Positions 25,355 through 35,167 are shown, counted from the stretch's first letter. The stretch: 64,000 nucleotides of DNA from DATMAM01 sp035559995 (GCA_035559995.1 DATMAM010000055.1:1-64000); one strand, 5' to 3'. The notes: generated by a model not told the origin, from the letters alone. Made by a program: numbers and translations.

Positions 25355-26323
25355 ATGCCACGAAAGCAAAATCGCTCGATTGCGGTAGTGTGTGGCGGTC
25401 CCTCGGCGGAGGCCGAGGTTTCTCGCGTGACGGCGCGCGGCGTCGCGCAGGCGCTGCGCGACAGCTACGAAAATGTCACGACGGTTGAGCTCGACGAAAG
25501 AATCTCAGAGTCCCTGAAAGAATTAAAGACCGAAGTTGTGTTTCCCGCCTTGCATGGGCCGCCCGGCGAAGACGGCACCTTTCAGGGATTTCTCGAAATT
25601 CTCGGCATTCCCTACGTCGGAAGCGGCGTCGAGGCCAGCGCCTGCGCCATGGACAAGGTCGTGGCGAAGCAAATTTTTCGCGCCTTCGGGCTTCCCGTAG
25701 CTCGCGATCTCATCGTTCATAGAAGCGCGCGAAGAGCGGAAACCGCCCGGCACATCGCTCAGGCTCTCGGCTCCGATGTCGTCGTCAAGCCCTCGTGCCA
25801 GGGATCGGCGGTCGGCGTTTCGTTTGCGCGCAACGATAGAGAGATCGACGAGGCGCTGGAGCGCGCCTTTGTCTACGACGAGCGCCTCCTGATCGAAGAG
25901 CGCATCTCGGGAAGGGAAATTACCGTGGCGATCCTCGAGCGAAACGGGATCGAGGCTCTGCCCGTAATCGAAATCCGAACCCCGTCCGGAACGTGGTACG
26001 ACTACGAGCATCGCTACACGCCGGGGCTCAGCGAGCACATCGTCCCTGCTCCCTTGCCGGCGGCTCAGTACGCGCGCACTCAAGAAGTCGCAAAGCTGGC
26101 GTTTCAGTGCCTGAATTGCCGCGACTTGGCGCGGGTCGACTTTGTCGTGCCGGAAGAGGGCGAGCCGATCGTTCTTGAGGTCAACACGCTTCCCGGGATG
26201 ACGCCGACAAGCCTGTATCCCGACGCCGCTCGCGCCGGCGGGCTGTCGTTTGAAGAACTGGTCGCGTACCTGGTGGAACGCGCGTGGGCGCGCGGCCAAA
26301 AAAGAAAGGCGCAAAGCCGGTAG
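25355..26323 (+). CDS. ddl: D-alanine--D-alanine ligase
   Basis: A 322-aa ATP-grasp enzyme. CGGPSAEAEVSRVTA is the N-terminal Ddl signature. LHGPPGEDGTFQGFLE, KPSCQGSAVGVS and the C-terminal EVNTLPGMTPTSLYP are the ATP- and metal-binding motifs. It makes the D-Ala-D-Ala dipeptide of peptidoglycan. A GAGGAG site lies about 12 bases before ATG 25355, so the longer frame to 25310 is rejected. No other cell-wall genes are adjacent, so this copy may be an accessory ligase. Confidence 0.9.
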   Translation: MPRKQNRSIAVVCGGPSAEAEVSRVTARGVAQALRDSYENVTTVELDERISESLKELKTEVVFPALHGPPGEDGTFQGFLEILGIPYVGSGVEASACAMDKVVAKQIFRAFGLPVARDLIVHRSARRAETARHIAQALGSDVVVKPSCQGSAVGVSFARNDREIDEALERAFVYDERLLIEERISGREITVAILERNGIEALPVIEIRTPSGTWYDYEHRYTPGLSEHIVPAPLPAAQYARTQEVAKLAFQCLNCRDLARVDFVVPEEGEPIVLEVNTLPGMTPTSLYPDAARAGGLSFEELVAYLVERAWARGQKRKAQSR

Positions 26324-26407
26324 TCGGACCGTGCTGGAGACTAAGCATCGGTCTCGATCCACGACAAGCGCGCTGGAAGCGACGCTGGCGGCGCTCGAGG
26401 CAGGCAT

Positions 26408-27172
26408 ATGCAGATAAACGAGTTTACCCGGTTCATTCACACCCTCGCGGAAAGAAGCGGAGAGGTCATCAGGCCCTATTTCGCGAAGGCCGATCTGCAG
26501 GTCGAAATCAAGCAAGATCGCACGCTCGTGACCGAGGCCGACCGCGCGGCGGAGGCGGCGTTGCGCGCGCTGATTCGCAAAACGTATCCGGATCACGGAA
26601 TTCTCGGCGAGGAATTCGGACAGGAAAACGCCGCCGCCGAGTTTGTCTGGACGCTCGACCCGATAGACGGAACGATCTCCTTTGCCGCGGGCTGCCCTTT
26701 GTTCGGGACCCTGATCGGCCTCCTTCACGGCGGCCGCCCCATTTTGGGCGCGATCTACAACCCTGTGCTCGACCAGTTGTGCGTCGGCAACAACACGGAA
26801 ACCACCTTGAACGGCGAGCTGGTCCGGGTGCGCGAGACCCGTCTTCTCTCCGAAGCGACCCTTCTCACCACCGATCTCGCGAGCATCGCCCAATATCAAA
26901 ACAAGGCGGGTTTTGACGAGCTCCTGCGACAGACGCGCCTGTTTCGCACCTGGGGAGACTGCTACGGATATTTGCTGGTCGCCTCAGGCGGCGCAGACAT
27001 CATGCTGGACCCGATCATGAGTCCATGGGACATCGTTCCGCTGGTCCCTGTCATCCAGGGAGCAAAGGGCGTGATAACCACGTGGTCGGGAGCGGATGCG
27101 TGCCAGGGCACCTCCTGCGTCGCGGCGAACCCGACGCTGCATCCCGAGGTGCTCAAAATCTTAAATTCCTGA
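26408..27172 (+). CDS. Inositol monophosphatase-family phosphatase (HisN-like)
   Basis: A 254-aa phosphatase with all metal-site motifs of the inositol monophosphatase family: ILGEEFG near residue 64, LDPIDGT near 83, WGDCYGY near 183 and SPWDIVPLVP near 203. The substitution pattern (WGDCYG in place of GSAALD) resembles histidinol-phosphate phosphatase HisN. No histidine genes are next to it, so the substrate is uncertain. Confidence 0.85.
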   Translation: MQINEFTRFIHTLAERSGEVIRPYFAKADLQVEIKQDRTLVTEADRAAEAALRALIRKTYPDHGILGEEFGQENAAAEFVWTLDPIDGTISFAAGCPLFGTLIGLLHGGRPILGAIYNPVLDQLCVGNNTETTLNGELVRVRETRLLSEATLLTTDLASIAQYQNKAGFDELLRQTRLFRTWGDCYGYLLVASGGADIMLDPIMSPWDIVPLVPVIQGAKGVITTWSGADACQGTSCVAANPTLHPEVLKILNS

Positions 27173-27206
27173 TCGCGCGGCTTTGCCGGCCGGGCGCGTC
27201 TCGAGA

Positions 27207-27836
27207 ATGGGATCAGCCAAGACCATTTACGTCGATCTCGACGACGTCCTGTGCGAAACAGCGCGGCAGTGCCTGAGGATCATCGAGCGCGAGTTCGGCA
27301 AGGGGATCGTTTACGAGCAGCTAACGACCTTCGATCTCGGCGCGGCCTGCCGCCTTACGCCCGCGGAAGTTGCCGAGTTTTTCCGCGTCGTTCACCGGCC
27401 GGACCAGCTCCTGCAAATGGAGCCGGTCGAGGGCGCGATCTCGGCGTTGCGCGAGTGGACCGCGGCCGGCTACGAGATCGCCATCGTGACCGGGAGACCG
27501 CCGGCGGCGTACGAGGCCTCCGTTGAATGGCTCTTGCGGCATCGAGTCCCGCACCACAGTCTCACGGTGGTCGATAAATACGGCCGCTTTGAAACAACCA
27601 ACACGATCGGGATCACGCTCAAGGAGTTGGCTGCGCGCCGTTTCTGCTGGGCGGTAGAGGACTCGCTGCCCGTCGCCCGCTATCTGGCGGAACGCGGCAT
27701 TCCGGTGGCGCTCTTCGATCGTCCGTGGAACCGGGCAATTCTCAACCATTCGCTGATCGGCCGCTATACCGGCTGGCAGGAAATTGCCCACGCCTTGCCG
27801 AAGACGTTCGCCGCTAAAGGCGGCTCATCCGAATGA
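27207..27836 (+). CDS. HAD-superfamily phosphatase (5'-nucleotidase C-like)
   Basis: About 209 aa from ATG 27207; TTG 27183 would add eight residues. Motif I is YVDLDDVLCE, motif II IVTGRP near residue 105, and motif IV the VEDSLPVARYL segment. The layout matches bacterial 5'-deoxyribonucleotidase-like (NT5C) HAD proteins. Its stop overlaps the next ATG (ATGA), so it is coupled to the methyltransferase. The substrate cannot be told. Confidence 0.8.
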   Translation: MGSAKTIYVDLDDVLCETARQCLRIIEREFGKGIVYEQLTTFDLGAACRLTPAEVAEFFRVVHRPDQLLQMEPVEGAISALREWTAAGYEIAIVTGRPPAAYEASVEWLLRHRVPHHSLTVVDKYGRFETTNTIGITLKELAARRFCWAVEDSLPVARYLAERGIPVALFDRPWNRAILNHSLIGRYTGWQEIAHALPKTFAAKGGSSE

Positions 27837-28543
27837 GGCCCTACACGCTGCTTGCCAGATTTTACGACCCTGCCACCGGCGACCGGTCCGAGATGGCCGC
27901 GTTCATCCGACGGCTGATCGCCCGGCACCATCCCGAGGCCCGGACGCTCTTCGAGCTCGCCTGCGGCACGGGCGAGATTCTTAAGCTGCTCTCGCCCGAC
28001 TACGACGTTGCCGGCCTCGACCGCTCGCCGCAAATGCTTGCGATCGCGCGCAGAAAGTTGCCCGGAATTCCCCTTTTTCGCCAAGACATGGTCGCGTTTG
28101 ATCTCGATCGCCGGTTCGATGTCATCCTCTGCGTGTACGACTCCATCAATCACGTTCTTCGCTTTTCCGATTGGAAAAAAATCTTCCGCCGCGCCGCGGC
28201 GCACCTGGCCGGAAACGGGCTGTTTATCTTCGACATAAACACGATCGCAAAGTTCGAGCGGCTTTGCCGCACGCCCCCCGTCGTCCACCGGTTCGACGGC
28301 GGCGCTCTCACGATGACCGTCGCCAAAATCGGCCGCGGCATGACCAACTGGCGCATCCAAATCGAGCGCGCGTCCGGGCGCGGCCGCAGGCGTTTCGAAG
28401 AGAACATTAAAGAAGCGTCTTTCCCCGCGGCAACCATAAGAGCGGCGCTGGCAAAGGACTTCGCTCGGATCAAAGTCATCGATCCGTTAAACTCACGGCC
28501 CTCGATCAGGTCGGACCGCCTGTACTTCATCTGCAAAAGATGA
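27833..28543 (+). CDS. SAM-dependent methyltransferase
   Basis: A 236-aa class I methyltransferase. The SAM-binding motif is FELACGTGEILKLL near residue 40, with the acidic residue of motif II in VAGLDRSPQML. The later FDVILCVYDSINHV is typical of the small-molecule methyltransferase_11/25 group. The start overlaps the HAD gene stop by four bases. The target is unknown. Confidence 0.85.
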   Translation: MRPYTLLARFYDPATGDRSEMAAFIRRLIARHHPEARTLFELACGTGEILKLLSPDYDVAGLDRSPQMLAIARRKLPGIPLFRQDMVAFDLDRRFDVILCVYDSINHVLRFSDWKKIFRRAAAHLAGNGLFIFDINTIAKFERLCRTPPVVHRFDGGALTMTVAKIGRGMTNWRIQIERASGRGRRRFEENIKEASFPAATIRAALAKDFARIKVIDPLNSRPSIRSDRLYFICKR

Positions 28544-28768
28544 CTCTGTCGGTGGAGTTTTTTCTCTTCAAGAACCCTGGCGGCCGATGGCGCTACGGGG
28601 TCCTTTGTGGCGATCGGGTCTTTTGGCGGCCTTAAACTCGATCTTGCCTTTCTCGTATGATCGTGCCTACAGGGTTGAATTGCCGGCTGTTCCTTTATCC
28701 TCGAGAGCCTGGCGGCAGACAACAAACCGGATCATGGCTTGGAAATCACGATCCAAAAGGAGGTTGTT

Positions 28769-30295
28769 ATGCGCAGCAAGATTATCCGGGCGATCCTGGG
28801 GCTAGGGGCGGCTTTTGCCTCTTTCTTTTACCATCCCTGCTCGAGCTCCGCCGAGACCCGGGTCGCCATAGGCGTCACCGAGACCATGGAGACCTACAAT
28901 CCCTACGGCGACAGCGTGTCGCTCTTGTACGGAATCTGGTGCCAGGTCATGGGCTGCCTCGGCACTTACGATTTTGACAAAGGCGAGTACGAGGGAATGC
29001 TCGCCGAGCGTTGGGAGGTCAAGGATCCCAACAACTGGGTTTTTCACCTGCGAAGGAATATCCGGTTTCACGACGGCTCGCGCCTGACCGCGGCCGACGT
29101 CGTGCACTCGTTTAACCGCGTCCGCAACGATCCGCAGAGCAAGCAAAAACAGAACATCGCCCCGATCGCGAGCGCAGCCGCGCTCGACGATTACACGGTC
29201 AGATTCACGACCAAGGAGCCGACCGCGCCTCTGCTCGAGTACCTGTTCGATCGCTTTATCATCACGAGCAAAGCGATTTACGACAAGTACGGCCCCGACG
29301 TCGCGGATCGGAAGTATCCGATCGGCGCCGGCCCTTACAGGTTCAAGGAACTCATCCCCGGGCAGCGATTTGTCATTGCGAAAAACCCCGCCTATCCCGG
29401 CATGAAAGAGAAAAAGCAAGCTCCCGATGAGATTGTCTTTCGCGTGATGCGCGAGCCCGAGCAGAGGGTTACCGCTCTGCTGAACGGCGAGATTCAGATC
29501 GCGCAGTTCATCCCGCCCCATATGCGCGACCGCGTGGAGAGGAGCCCCAACACAACGGTCAAGGCGGTCGATTCGGTGGAGATCATGTTTCTGGCGATGA
29601 GCCCCAAATTCAAGCCATGGGATAACAAGCAGCTCAGGCAGGCCGTGTCCTACGCCATCGACCGTGACGCGATCATCGCCAACCTTTTGAGAGGAGAGGC
29701 CACGCGGCTCGACGGCCCGGTCGGCCCCGGCCAGTACGGCTACAATCCCAACCTGCAGCCCAAGTACGAATACAATCCGGAGAAAGCGCGCCAGCTCGTC
29801 AAACAGGCCGGCTACCCCAACGGCGTCGACGTCGATTATTACACTCCGGTGGGGCGCTATACTCTCGACAAGCAAATTTCCGAGGCGATCGTTCCCATGC
29901 TCCACGCGGTGGGCATCCGCGCCAAGCTGCACACTCCTGAATGGGCGACCTTGTGGGCGAATGTTCAAGCCGGGAAAGTACCGTTCTACTATATGGGGCG
30001 CGGCTCGGTGGTGGACCCGAGCGTGGCGCTCTCGCAATATTTTGAAACTGGCGGTTCTCCGCGGATCGGATATTCGAACCCCAAGCTGGACGAGCTTTTG
30101 GCTCTGGAGCGGCGGACTTTCGACCCGGCCAAGCGCAAGAAGGTGCTTTCGGAGGCAATGAGCATTATCACCGAAGACGCCCCGGCCCATTTCCTGTGGC
30201 GCCATCAGCTCCTGTACGGCATCGCCAGGAATATTGAATACAGACCAACCCCGAGCGGGCGGATCTTCGGTGAGGACATTAAAGTTCTCCGCTAG
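28769..30295 (+). CDS. Dipeptide-type ABC transporter substrate-binding protein
   Basis: A 508-aa SBP_bac_5 family protein with a signal peptide (cleavage near residue 30). Family landmarks include LAERWEVKDPNNWVFHLR, FHDGSRLTAADVVHSFNR and LRQAVSYAIDRDAI. A consensus AAGGAGG lies five bases before ATG 28769. It captures oligopeptides or other solutes in the periplasm and hands them to the two permeases that follow. The C2 family also binds nickel and opines, so peptide specificity is only a default. Confidence 0.88.
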   Translation: MRSKIIRAILGLGAAFASFFYHPCSSSAETRVAIGVTETMETYNPYGDSVSLLYGIWCQVMGCLGTYDFDKGEYEGMLAERWEVKDPNNWVFHLRRNIRFHDGSRLTAADVVHSFNRVRNDPQSKQKQNIAPIASAAALDDYTVRFTTKEPTAPLLEYLFDRFIITSKAIYDKYGPDVADRKYPIGAGPYRFKELIPGQRFVIAKNPAYPGMKEKKQAPDEIVFRVMREPEQRVTALLNGEIQIAQFIPPHMRDRVERSPNTTVKAVDSVEIMFLAMSPKFKPWDNKQLRQAVSYAIDRDAIIANLLRGEATRLDGPVGPGQYGYNPNLQPKYEYNPEKARQLVKQAGYPNGVDVDYYTPVGRYTLDKQISEAIVPMLHAVGIRAKLHTPEWATLWANVQAGKVPFYYMGRGSVVDPSVALSQYFETGGSPRIGYSNPKLDELLALERRTFDPAKRKKVLSEAMSIITEDAPAHFLWRHQLLYGIARNIEYRPTPSGRIFGEDIKVLR

Positions 30296-30300
30296 GAAAA

Positions 30301-31302
30301 ATGGCAGCCTACCTGGTTCGCCGACTGCTGGGGACCGTCCCGGTTCTCCTGCTGATCACGCTGCTCGTTTTTCTCCTGCTGCAGGCGGCTCCCGGCGATC
30401 CTGCCTCCCTTTTGCTTTCGGACGAGACCAGCGCGGCCGACGTGGCCGAGGCCCGGCGCAGGTGGGGGCTGGATCAGCCGGTCCACGTTCAATATCTAAA
30501 ATTCATCACCACGGCTGTCACCGGCGACCTCGGCAAATCCTTTCGCTTCGCGCAACCCGTTAGCGAAGTCATCGCCGCGCGCCTCCCGGCGACGCTCGAG
30601 CTTGCTACCGCCGCCATCGTGGTCGCGATCGCCTTGGCGATCCCGCTGGGCGTGTGGGCCGCGGCCAGGCCGAATTCCTGGGTCGACAACCTCGGGACCG
30701 GCTTCGGCCTTTTTGGCATCAGCATGCCGAACTTCTGGCTGGGTATCATGCTGATCTTGCTGTTCGCCGGTCAATTTCATCTGTTGCCGTCTGCCGGGCG
30801 CAGCACTTACGGCGTTGCCGGGCCCGAGCAAACCGGCCTTTATTTTTTGGATAGCCTGCTGCAGCAAAATTGGCCGGCGCTCAAGGACGCCTTGCTGCAC
30901 CTGACATTGCCCGCTCTGGCGCTCGGCACGAACATGGTCGGCATTCTCATGAGGGTCACCCGGTCTTCGGTCCTCGACGCTCTGCAGGAGGAATACGTGG
31001 TGACGGCGCGCGCCAAAGGGCTGGCGGAACGGCGGGTCGTGTGGCGCCACGTTTTGAGAAACGCGCTCATACCGATTGTCACGGTAGTTGGGCTGGAGCT
31101 GGGCGCGCTGCTCAGCGGCTCGATCATTGTGGAGACGGTTTTCGCGTGGCCCGGACTGGGAAGCTTGCTGATTACCGGGATCACCGCGCGCGACTATCCG
31201 CTGGTAACCGGCTTGGTGCTAATGTACACGGCCGCGTTTGTGATCATTAACCTGGCCATCGACGCGCTTTATGGAGTCATTGACCCGAGAATCCGTTACT
31301 AG
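30301..31302 (+). CDS. Dipeptide-type ABC transporter permease (DppB-like)
   Basis: A 333-aa inner-membrane permease with six helices. The N-terminal MAAYLVRRLLGTVPVLLLIT and the EAA loop EEYVVTARAKGLAERRVVWR are classic for DppB/OppB. It starts five bases after the binding-protein stop with an AGGA site. Confidence 0.9.
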   Translation: MAAYLVRRLLGTVPVLLLITLLVFLLLQAAPGDPASLLLSDETSAADVAEARRRWGLDQPVHVQYLKFITTAVTGDLGKSFRFAQPVSEVIAARLPATLELATAAIVVAIALAIPLGVWAAARPNSWVDNLGTGFGLFGISMPNFWLGIMLILLFAGQFHLLPSAGRSTYGVAGPEQTGLYFLDSLLQQNWPALKDALLHLTLPALALGTNMVGILMRVTRSSVLDALQEEYVVTARAKGLAERRVVWRHVLRNALIPIVTVVGLELGALLSGSIIVETVFAWPGLGSLLITGITARDYPLVTGLVLMYTAAFVIINLAIDALYGVIDPRIRY

Positions 31303-32185
31303 GCCCCCCAGCGCGCCCGTGATGGTCGAGCGTGCCGGCGGCGCGTGGCTCCCGGCACGGCTGCGCATCAAGGTGTTCGCTGGCGGATTCATTGTTTTTC
31401 TGCTGCTCGTCGTAGGGACGCTGGGGCCTCTGATCGCGCCGCATGATCCCAACGTGCAACAGTTGCGCGCGACCTTGAAGGCGCCTACTTGGTTTACCGG
31501 CAACCATCTTCTCGGGACCGACAATCTCGGCCGTGATGTCTTGAGCCGCATTATCTACGGCGCGCGCGTCTCGCTTTTGGTCGCCTTTGCGGTGGTCGTG
31601 ATCTCTGGCTTTGTAGGCGTCAGCCTCGGCGTCATCTCGGGCTACCTCGGAGGCAAAGCCGACTTTGCCATCCAAAAATTGGTCGAGGTCATGTGGGCGT
31701 TCCCGCCTCTACTGCTGGCGATCGCCATCCTGGCTTTTTTAGGGCAGGGATTATTCAACCTGATCCTGGCGCTCGTCGCTCAGCGCTGGATCCAGTACTG
31801 CCGGGTCGTGCGCGGCCAGACGCTGGCGCTAAAAAATCGTGACTTCGTGGCTGCCACGCAAGCGCTCGGCGCCAGCAAGGCGCGTATTATCTGCCGCCAT
31901 ATCGTCCCCAATATCGTTCAGACCTCGCTCGTCGTGGGCACCTTTGCGATGGCTTCCGCCATTATTGCCGAGGCGAGCCTGAGCTTTTTGGGGCTCGGCG
32001 TGCCGCCGGAGATTCCCACCTGGGGAACCATGCTGGCCGACGGTCGCATCTACATCAGCACCGCCTGGTGGCTCGCGCTTTTCCCCGGGCTCGCTATCTT
32101 TCTCACCGTGCTCGGCATCAACCTTCTCGGCGATGCTCTTCGGGACATGCTCGACCCGCGGCTCAAGCGCGCCGGGAGCGTTTAA
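31271..32185 (+). CDS. Dipeptide-type ABC transporter permease (DppC-like)
   Basis: A 304-aa permease with the DppC/OppC profile: the first helix ends in LGPLIAPHDPN, then LLGTDNLGRDVLSRIIYG, with the EAA loop in ATQALGASKARIICRHIVPN. The first ATG overlaps dppB-like by 32 bases and lacks a ribosome binding site, so translation could also start at 31319-31322. No ATPase subunit (DppD/DppF) follows: the next genes are a LOG protein and argJ. The ATPases must come from elsewhere. Confidence 0.88.
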   Translation: MESLTRESVTRPPSAPVMVERAGGAWLPARLRIKVFAGGFIVFLLLVVGTLGPLIAPHDPNVQQLRATLKAPTWFTGNHLLGTDNLGRDVLSRIIYGARVSLLVAFAVVVISGFVGVSLGVISGYLGGKADFAIQKLVEVMWAFPPLLLAIAILAFLGQGLFNLILALVAQRWIQYCRVVRGQTLALKNRDFVAATQALGASKARIICRHIVPNIVQTSLVVGTFAMASAIIAEASLSFLGLGVPPEIPTWGTMLADGRIYISTAWWLALFPGLAIFLTVLGINLLGDALRDMLDPRLKRAGSV

Positions 32186-32250
32186 CTTTTTGTCCCGCTT
32201 CGGTAATCTGGGAGGATGCAAACTTTCTTAAGTGACGGAGTGCATCGGTC

Positions 32251-32856
32251 ATGGGGGCGAGCAGCGCGGGCGTAAACGGTCGCATCTGTGTTTTTGCCGG
32301 CTCCCGCGCGGGAGCGCGTTCCGAGTACGCCGAAGCGGCGCGGCGCCTGGCGCGGGCTTTGGTCGCGCGCCACTACGGGCTCGTTTATGGCGGCGGCAAC
32401 GTTGGCTTGATGGGCGTCGTCGCGGACGCGGTCCTCGAGCATGGCGGGCACGTCACCGGCGTCATTCCCGAGCCCTTCGTGGTCAGGGAAGTCGCGCACC
32501 GCGGGCTTTCGGAGCTGCGCATCGTTCAGTCGATGCACGAGCGCAAAGCGGTGATGGCGGAGCTTTCGGACGCTTTCATCGCTTTGCCCGGCGGGATCGG
32601 GACGATGGAAGAATTCTTCGAGGTGTTGAGCTGGGCGCAGCTCGGCATCCACCAGAAGCCGTGCGGTCTTTTGAACGTCTGCGATTACTACCGCCCCATC
32701 GTGGAGTTTCTCGACTATGCGCTCCAAGCCGATTTTCTCAAGCCGAGCCACCGGGCGCTTCTCATCGTGGAAGACCGGGCGGAGGCCCTGCTCGACCGCT
32801 TTGAAAAATACGCCGCGCCGGAGCTGACCCGGTGGTTCGACCGGAGCAAAACCTGA
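32251..32856 (+). CDS. LOG-family phosphoribohydrolase (TIGR00730)
   Basis: A 201-aa Rossmann-fold protein. The motifs YGGGNVGLMG near residue 45 and PGGIGTMEEF near 114 are the LOG signature (PGGxGTxxE). Family members release adenine-type bases from nucleoside monophosphates, including cytokinin precursors. Its 3' end overlaps the first part of the next open frame but not the likely argJ start. Confidence 0.85.
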   Translation: MGASSAGVNGRICVFAGSRAGARSEYAEAARRLARALVARHYGLVYGGGNVGLMGVVADAVLEHGGHVTGVIPEPFVVREVAHRGLSELRIVQSMHERKAVMAELSDAFIALPGGIGTMEEFFEVLSWAQLGIHQKPCGLLNVCDYYRPIVEFLDYALQADFLKPSHRALLIVEDRAEALLDRFEKYAAPELTRWFDRSKT

Positions 32857-32888
32857 CCGCAGCCGGTCGGATGGGAAAAGGAGAAGGA

Positions 32889-34079
32889 ATGGAAACCGCT
32901 TCGGCGCTATCCACGCCCGACATCGAAGACCTCCTCGAGCCTCAGGGCTTTCTGTGCGCCGCGAAAAACGTCGGCATCAAGGACGACACGCTCGACCTCA
33001 CGGTCATTCACTCCACCGTGCGCGCGCGCGCCGCGGCGCTGTTCACGCGCAATCGCTTTCCCGGCGCGCCCGTGATTGTCGCGCGAGAGCACGTCGCGGA
33101 CGGCTTTGCCCAGACGCTCGTCATCAACAGTAAAAACGCCAATGTCGCCACCGGACAGCGCGGGATCGAGGACGCCCTGGAGATGTGCCGCGTGACGGCC
33201 AGCGAGCTGGGCATCGATTACCGGGACGTTCTCCCGTTTTCCACGGGCGTGATCGGGCGCCCGCTGCCGATCGATAAGATCCGCGCCGGGCTGTGCGGCA
33301 TTCGCGCCGCTCTGGCTCGCGGTCATCTCAAACTGGCCGCCCGCGCCATCATGACGACCGACCGCTCGCCAAAGTACGCCTCTTGCCGGGTGGGGCCGGC
33401 GATTATCGCGGGGCTCGCGAAGGGCGCGGGCATGGTCGAACCGAACATGGCCACGATGCTCGCGTACCTCTTGACGGACGCGGCGCTTCGTCCCGCGAGC
33501 GTGCGCCCCATGCTTCGCAGGGTGGCGGAAAAAACGTTCAACGCGCTAAGTATCGACAGCGACACCAGCACAAGCGACGCGGTCGTTTTGATGGCGAACG
33601 GCCTGGCGGGGCCGGTCGATCCCCGCCAGTTCGAAGACGCCTTGCTCGGCGTGTGCGAGCATCTGGCGCGCGCAATCGCGCGCGGCGGCGAAGGAGCGAC
33701 GAAGCTCATTACCGTCGAGGTGAGCGGCGCCAGAAGCCCCAGACAGGCGAAGCGGGTGGCGAAGTCGGTGGTCAACTCGCCGCTCGTTAAGACGGCCGTT
33801 TACGGCTGCGACCCGAACTGGGGCCGCGTCATCATGGCGGTCGGGAAGTGCTTTGACGAGGATATCGATCCAGGGCGCGTCACGATCCGTTTCGGCGCCG
33901 CCAGAGTGTTCGCAACGGGATCGCCCGTGGACTGCGATCTGGAAGCGCTGCGCGCCTACCTCGGCCAGGCCGAGGTCGTCATCGCCGTCGATCTCGGGAT
34001 CGGTAACGCCAGCGCGCGCGTCTGGGGTTGCGATCTAACCGAAGGCTATATCAGGGAGAACGCCTACTACACCACGTAG
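32889..34079 (+). CDS. argJ: Glutamate N-acetyltransferase (ArgJ)
   Basis: A 396-aa ArgJ. The precursor cleaves itself before the nucleophilic threonine in EPNMATMLA (Thr189), giving alpha and beta chains. It recycles acetyl from N-acetylornithine to glutamate in arginine synthesis. The C-terminus YGCDPNWGRVIMAVG and ending ENAYYTT match the family. I choose ATG 32889 since AAAAGGAG sits about seven bases before it. No other arg genes are in view. Confidence 0.93.
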   Translation: METASALSTPDIEDLLEPQGFLCAAKNVGIKDDTLDLTVIHSTVRARAAALFTRNRFPGAPVIVAREHVADGFAQTLVINSKNANVATGQRGIEDALEMCRVTASELGIDYRDVLPFSTGVIGRPLPIDKIRAGLCGIRAALARGHLKLAARAIMTTDRSPKYASCRVGPAIIAGLAKGAGMVEPNMATMLAYLLTDAALRPASVRPMLRRVAEKTFNALSIDSDTSTSDAVVLMANGLAGPVDPRQFEDALLGVCEHLARAIARGGEGATKLITVEVSGARSPRQAKRVAKSVVNSPLVKTAVYGCDPNWGRVIMAVGKCFDEDIDPGRVTIRFGAARVFATGSPVDCDLEALRAYLGQAEVVIAVDLGIGNASARVWGCDLTEGYIRENAYYTT

Positions 34080-34176
34080 GCGGCTGGTGAACCCCAAAAG
34101 CCGCCGAAAAATTTCGCCCCGCCCCTAACCGTTCCACGAGCCAGGGTTTGCCGGCTGGGAAAGCCCCTTCCGGCGT

Positions 34177-35100
34177 TCACGCTGCCCACAGATCCCGGAA
34201 CTGAACGGCGACGACCTCGTCGTAAGCTACCGGCCGCGAGAGAAGCCCAGCGGCCTGGGCGAAGCTGTTCATGTTCATCACGGCATCCTCGGAGATCACC
34301 GGATCGTAGTAAGGGAGATCGCGCCGGATCAGCTCTGCGATGAGCTCCGTTTCGGCGGGAGGGAAAAGCCGGCGCGCCGCCTGCGTCGCGCGATCCGGAT
34401 CCGCGCGCAGCGTTTCCTGCGCTTTTCGCACCGCCCGGATCGCCGCGGCCACGGCTTGTGTCTTTTTAGCGATGTTGCTTTCCGTCGTGAGCAACGCGGG
34501 AAAGGTGTGGTGACGGGCGGTGGCGGGGCCGTCGCCGCGCCGGACATCGAGAACCACAGTCCCGATCTTGCGCCGAACGGCGATTTCGGCTCCCATCGCG
34601 TTTGCCCAGAAGCCGTCGATTTTGCCCTCTTCCAGCGCTCTGGCGGCGGTCAGGCCGAAGGAAACGCTCGCTCCGGTCGCGCCCGGCACGGGCTCGATCC
34701 TCACGCCGTCGCGCTCCGGATCAATCCCCGCTTCGACCAGAAGGCGCTTGAGGCTCAGATCGACGCCGGGCGCGGCGCCGATTCGCAGCCCCTTGACCGC
34801 CGTCAAGTCGCCGCGAGCGGCGTTGAGGTCGGCGCGCAGGACCAACAGCCAGTAGGTCCGCTGCGCCAGCGCCATCAGGAGCTTTGCGCCGCGCCAGTCG
34901 GGAAAGGCAAAGAGCGCGGAATGCGCCGAACCCGCAACGAAGTCTACCCGGCCAGCGCGGAGCTCTTCCAGTGTCTTGGGAACGGGAAAGATTAGCTCGA
35001 GTTCGACCTCGAGCCCCTGCTCCCGCATAAACCCAAGCTCGACGGCCGCAACCGCGGGGAAGTAAGAATTCGAAATCAGGTCAGGAACGGCAATGCGCAT
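34177..35100 (-). CDS. NMT1/SsuA-like substrate-binding protein without a signal peptide
   Basis: A 307-aa protein of the type-2 binding fold used by NMT1/THI5, TauA and SsuA proteins. It begins directly with the first strand (MRIAVPDLISNSYFPAVAAV) and has no signal peptide, so as annotated it would be cytoplasmic. Motifs GLRIGAAPGVDLSLKR and DGFWANAMGAEIAVR are the ligand-side loops. No permease or ATPase lies beside it. It may act as an enzyme or sensor rather than a transporter receptor, or the true start may have been lost. Confidence 0.75.
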   Translation of the reverse strand: MRIAVPDLISNSYFPAVAAVELGFMREQGLEVELELIFPVPKTLEELRAGRVDFVAGSAHSALFAFPDWRGAKLLMALAQRTYWLLVLRADLNAARGDLTAVKGLRIGAAPGVDLSLKRLLVEAGIDPERDGVRIEPVPGATGASVSFGLTAARALEEGKIDGFWANAMGAEIAVRRKIGTVVLDVRRGDGPATARHHTFPALLTTESNIAKKTQAVAAAIRAVRKAQETLRADPDRATQAARRLFPPAETELIAELIRRDLPYYDPVISEDAVMNMNSFAQAAGLLSRPVAYDEVVAVQFRDLWAA

Positions 35101-35167
35101 AAGACCAAGATGCGAGAACCGGTGAACTGCTGGTAACGGAACTCGGGCCAGTGCTCCGCGGCTCCTG

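Noticed and set aside
34082..34112. GGCGGCT/AGCCGCC hairpin after argJ as a terminator
   Set aside because: Seven-base stem with a 13-base loop and no T run on either strand; too weak to call.
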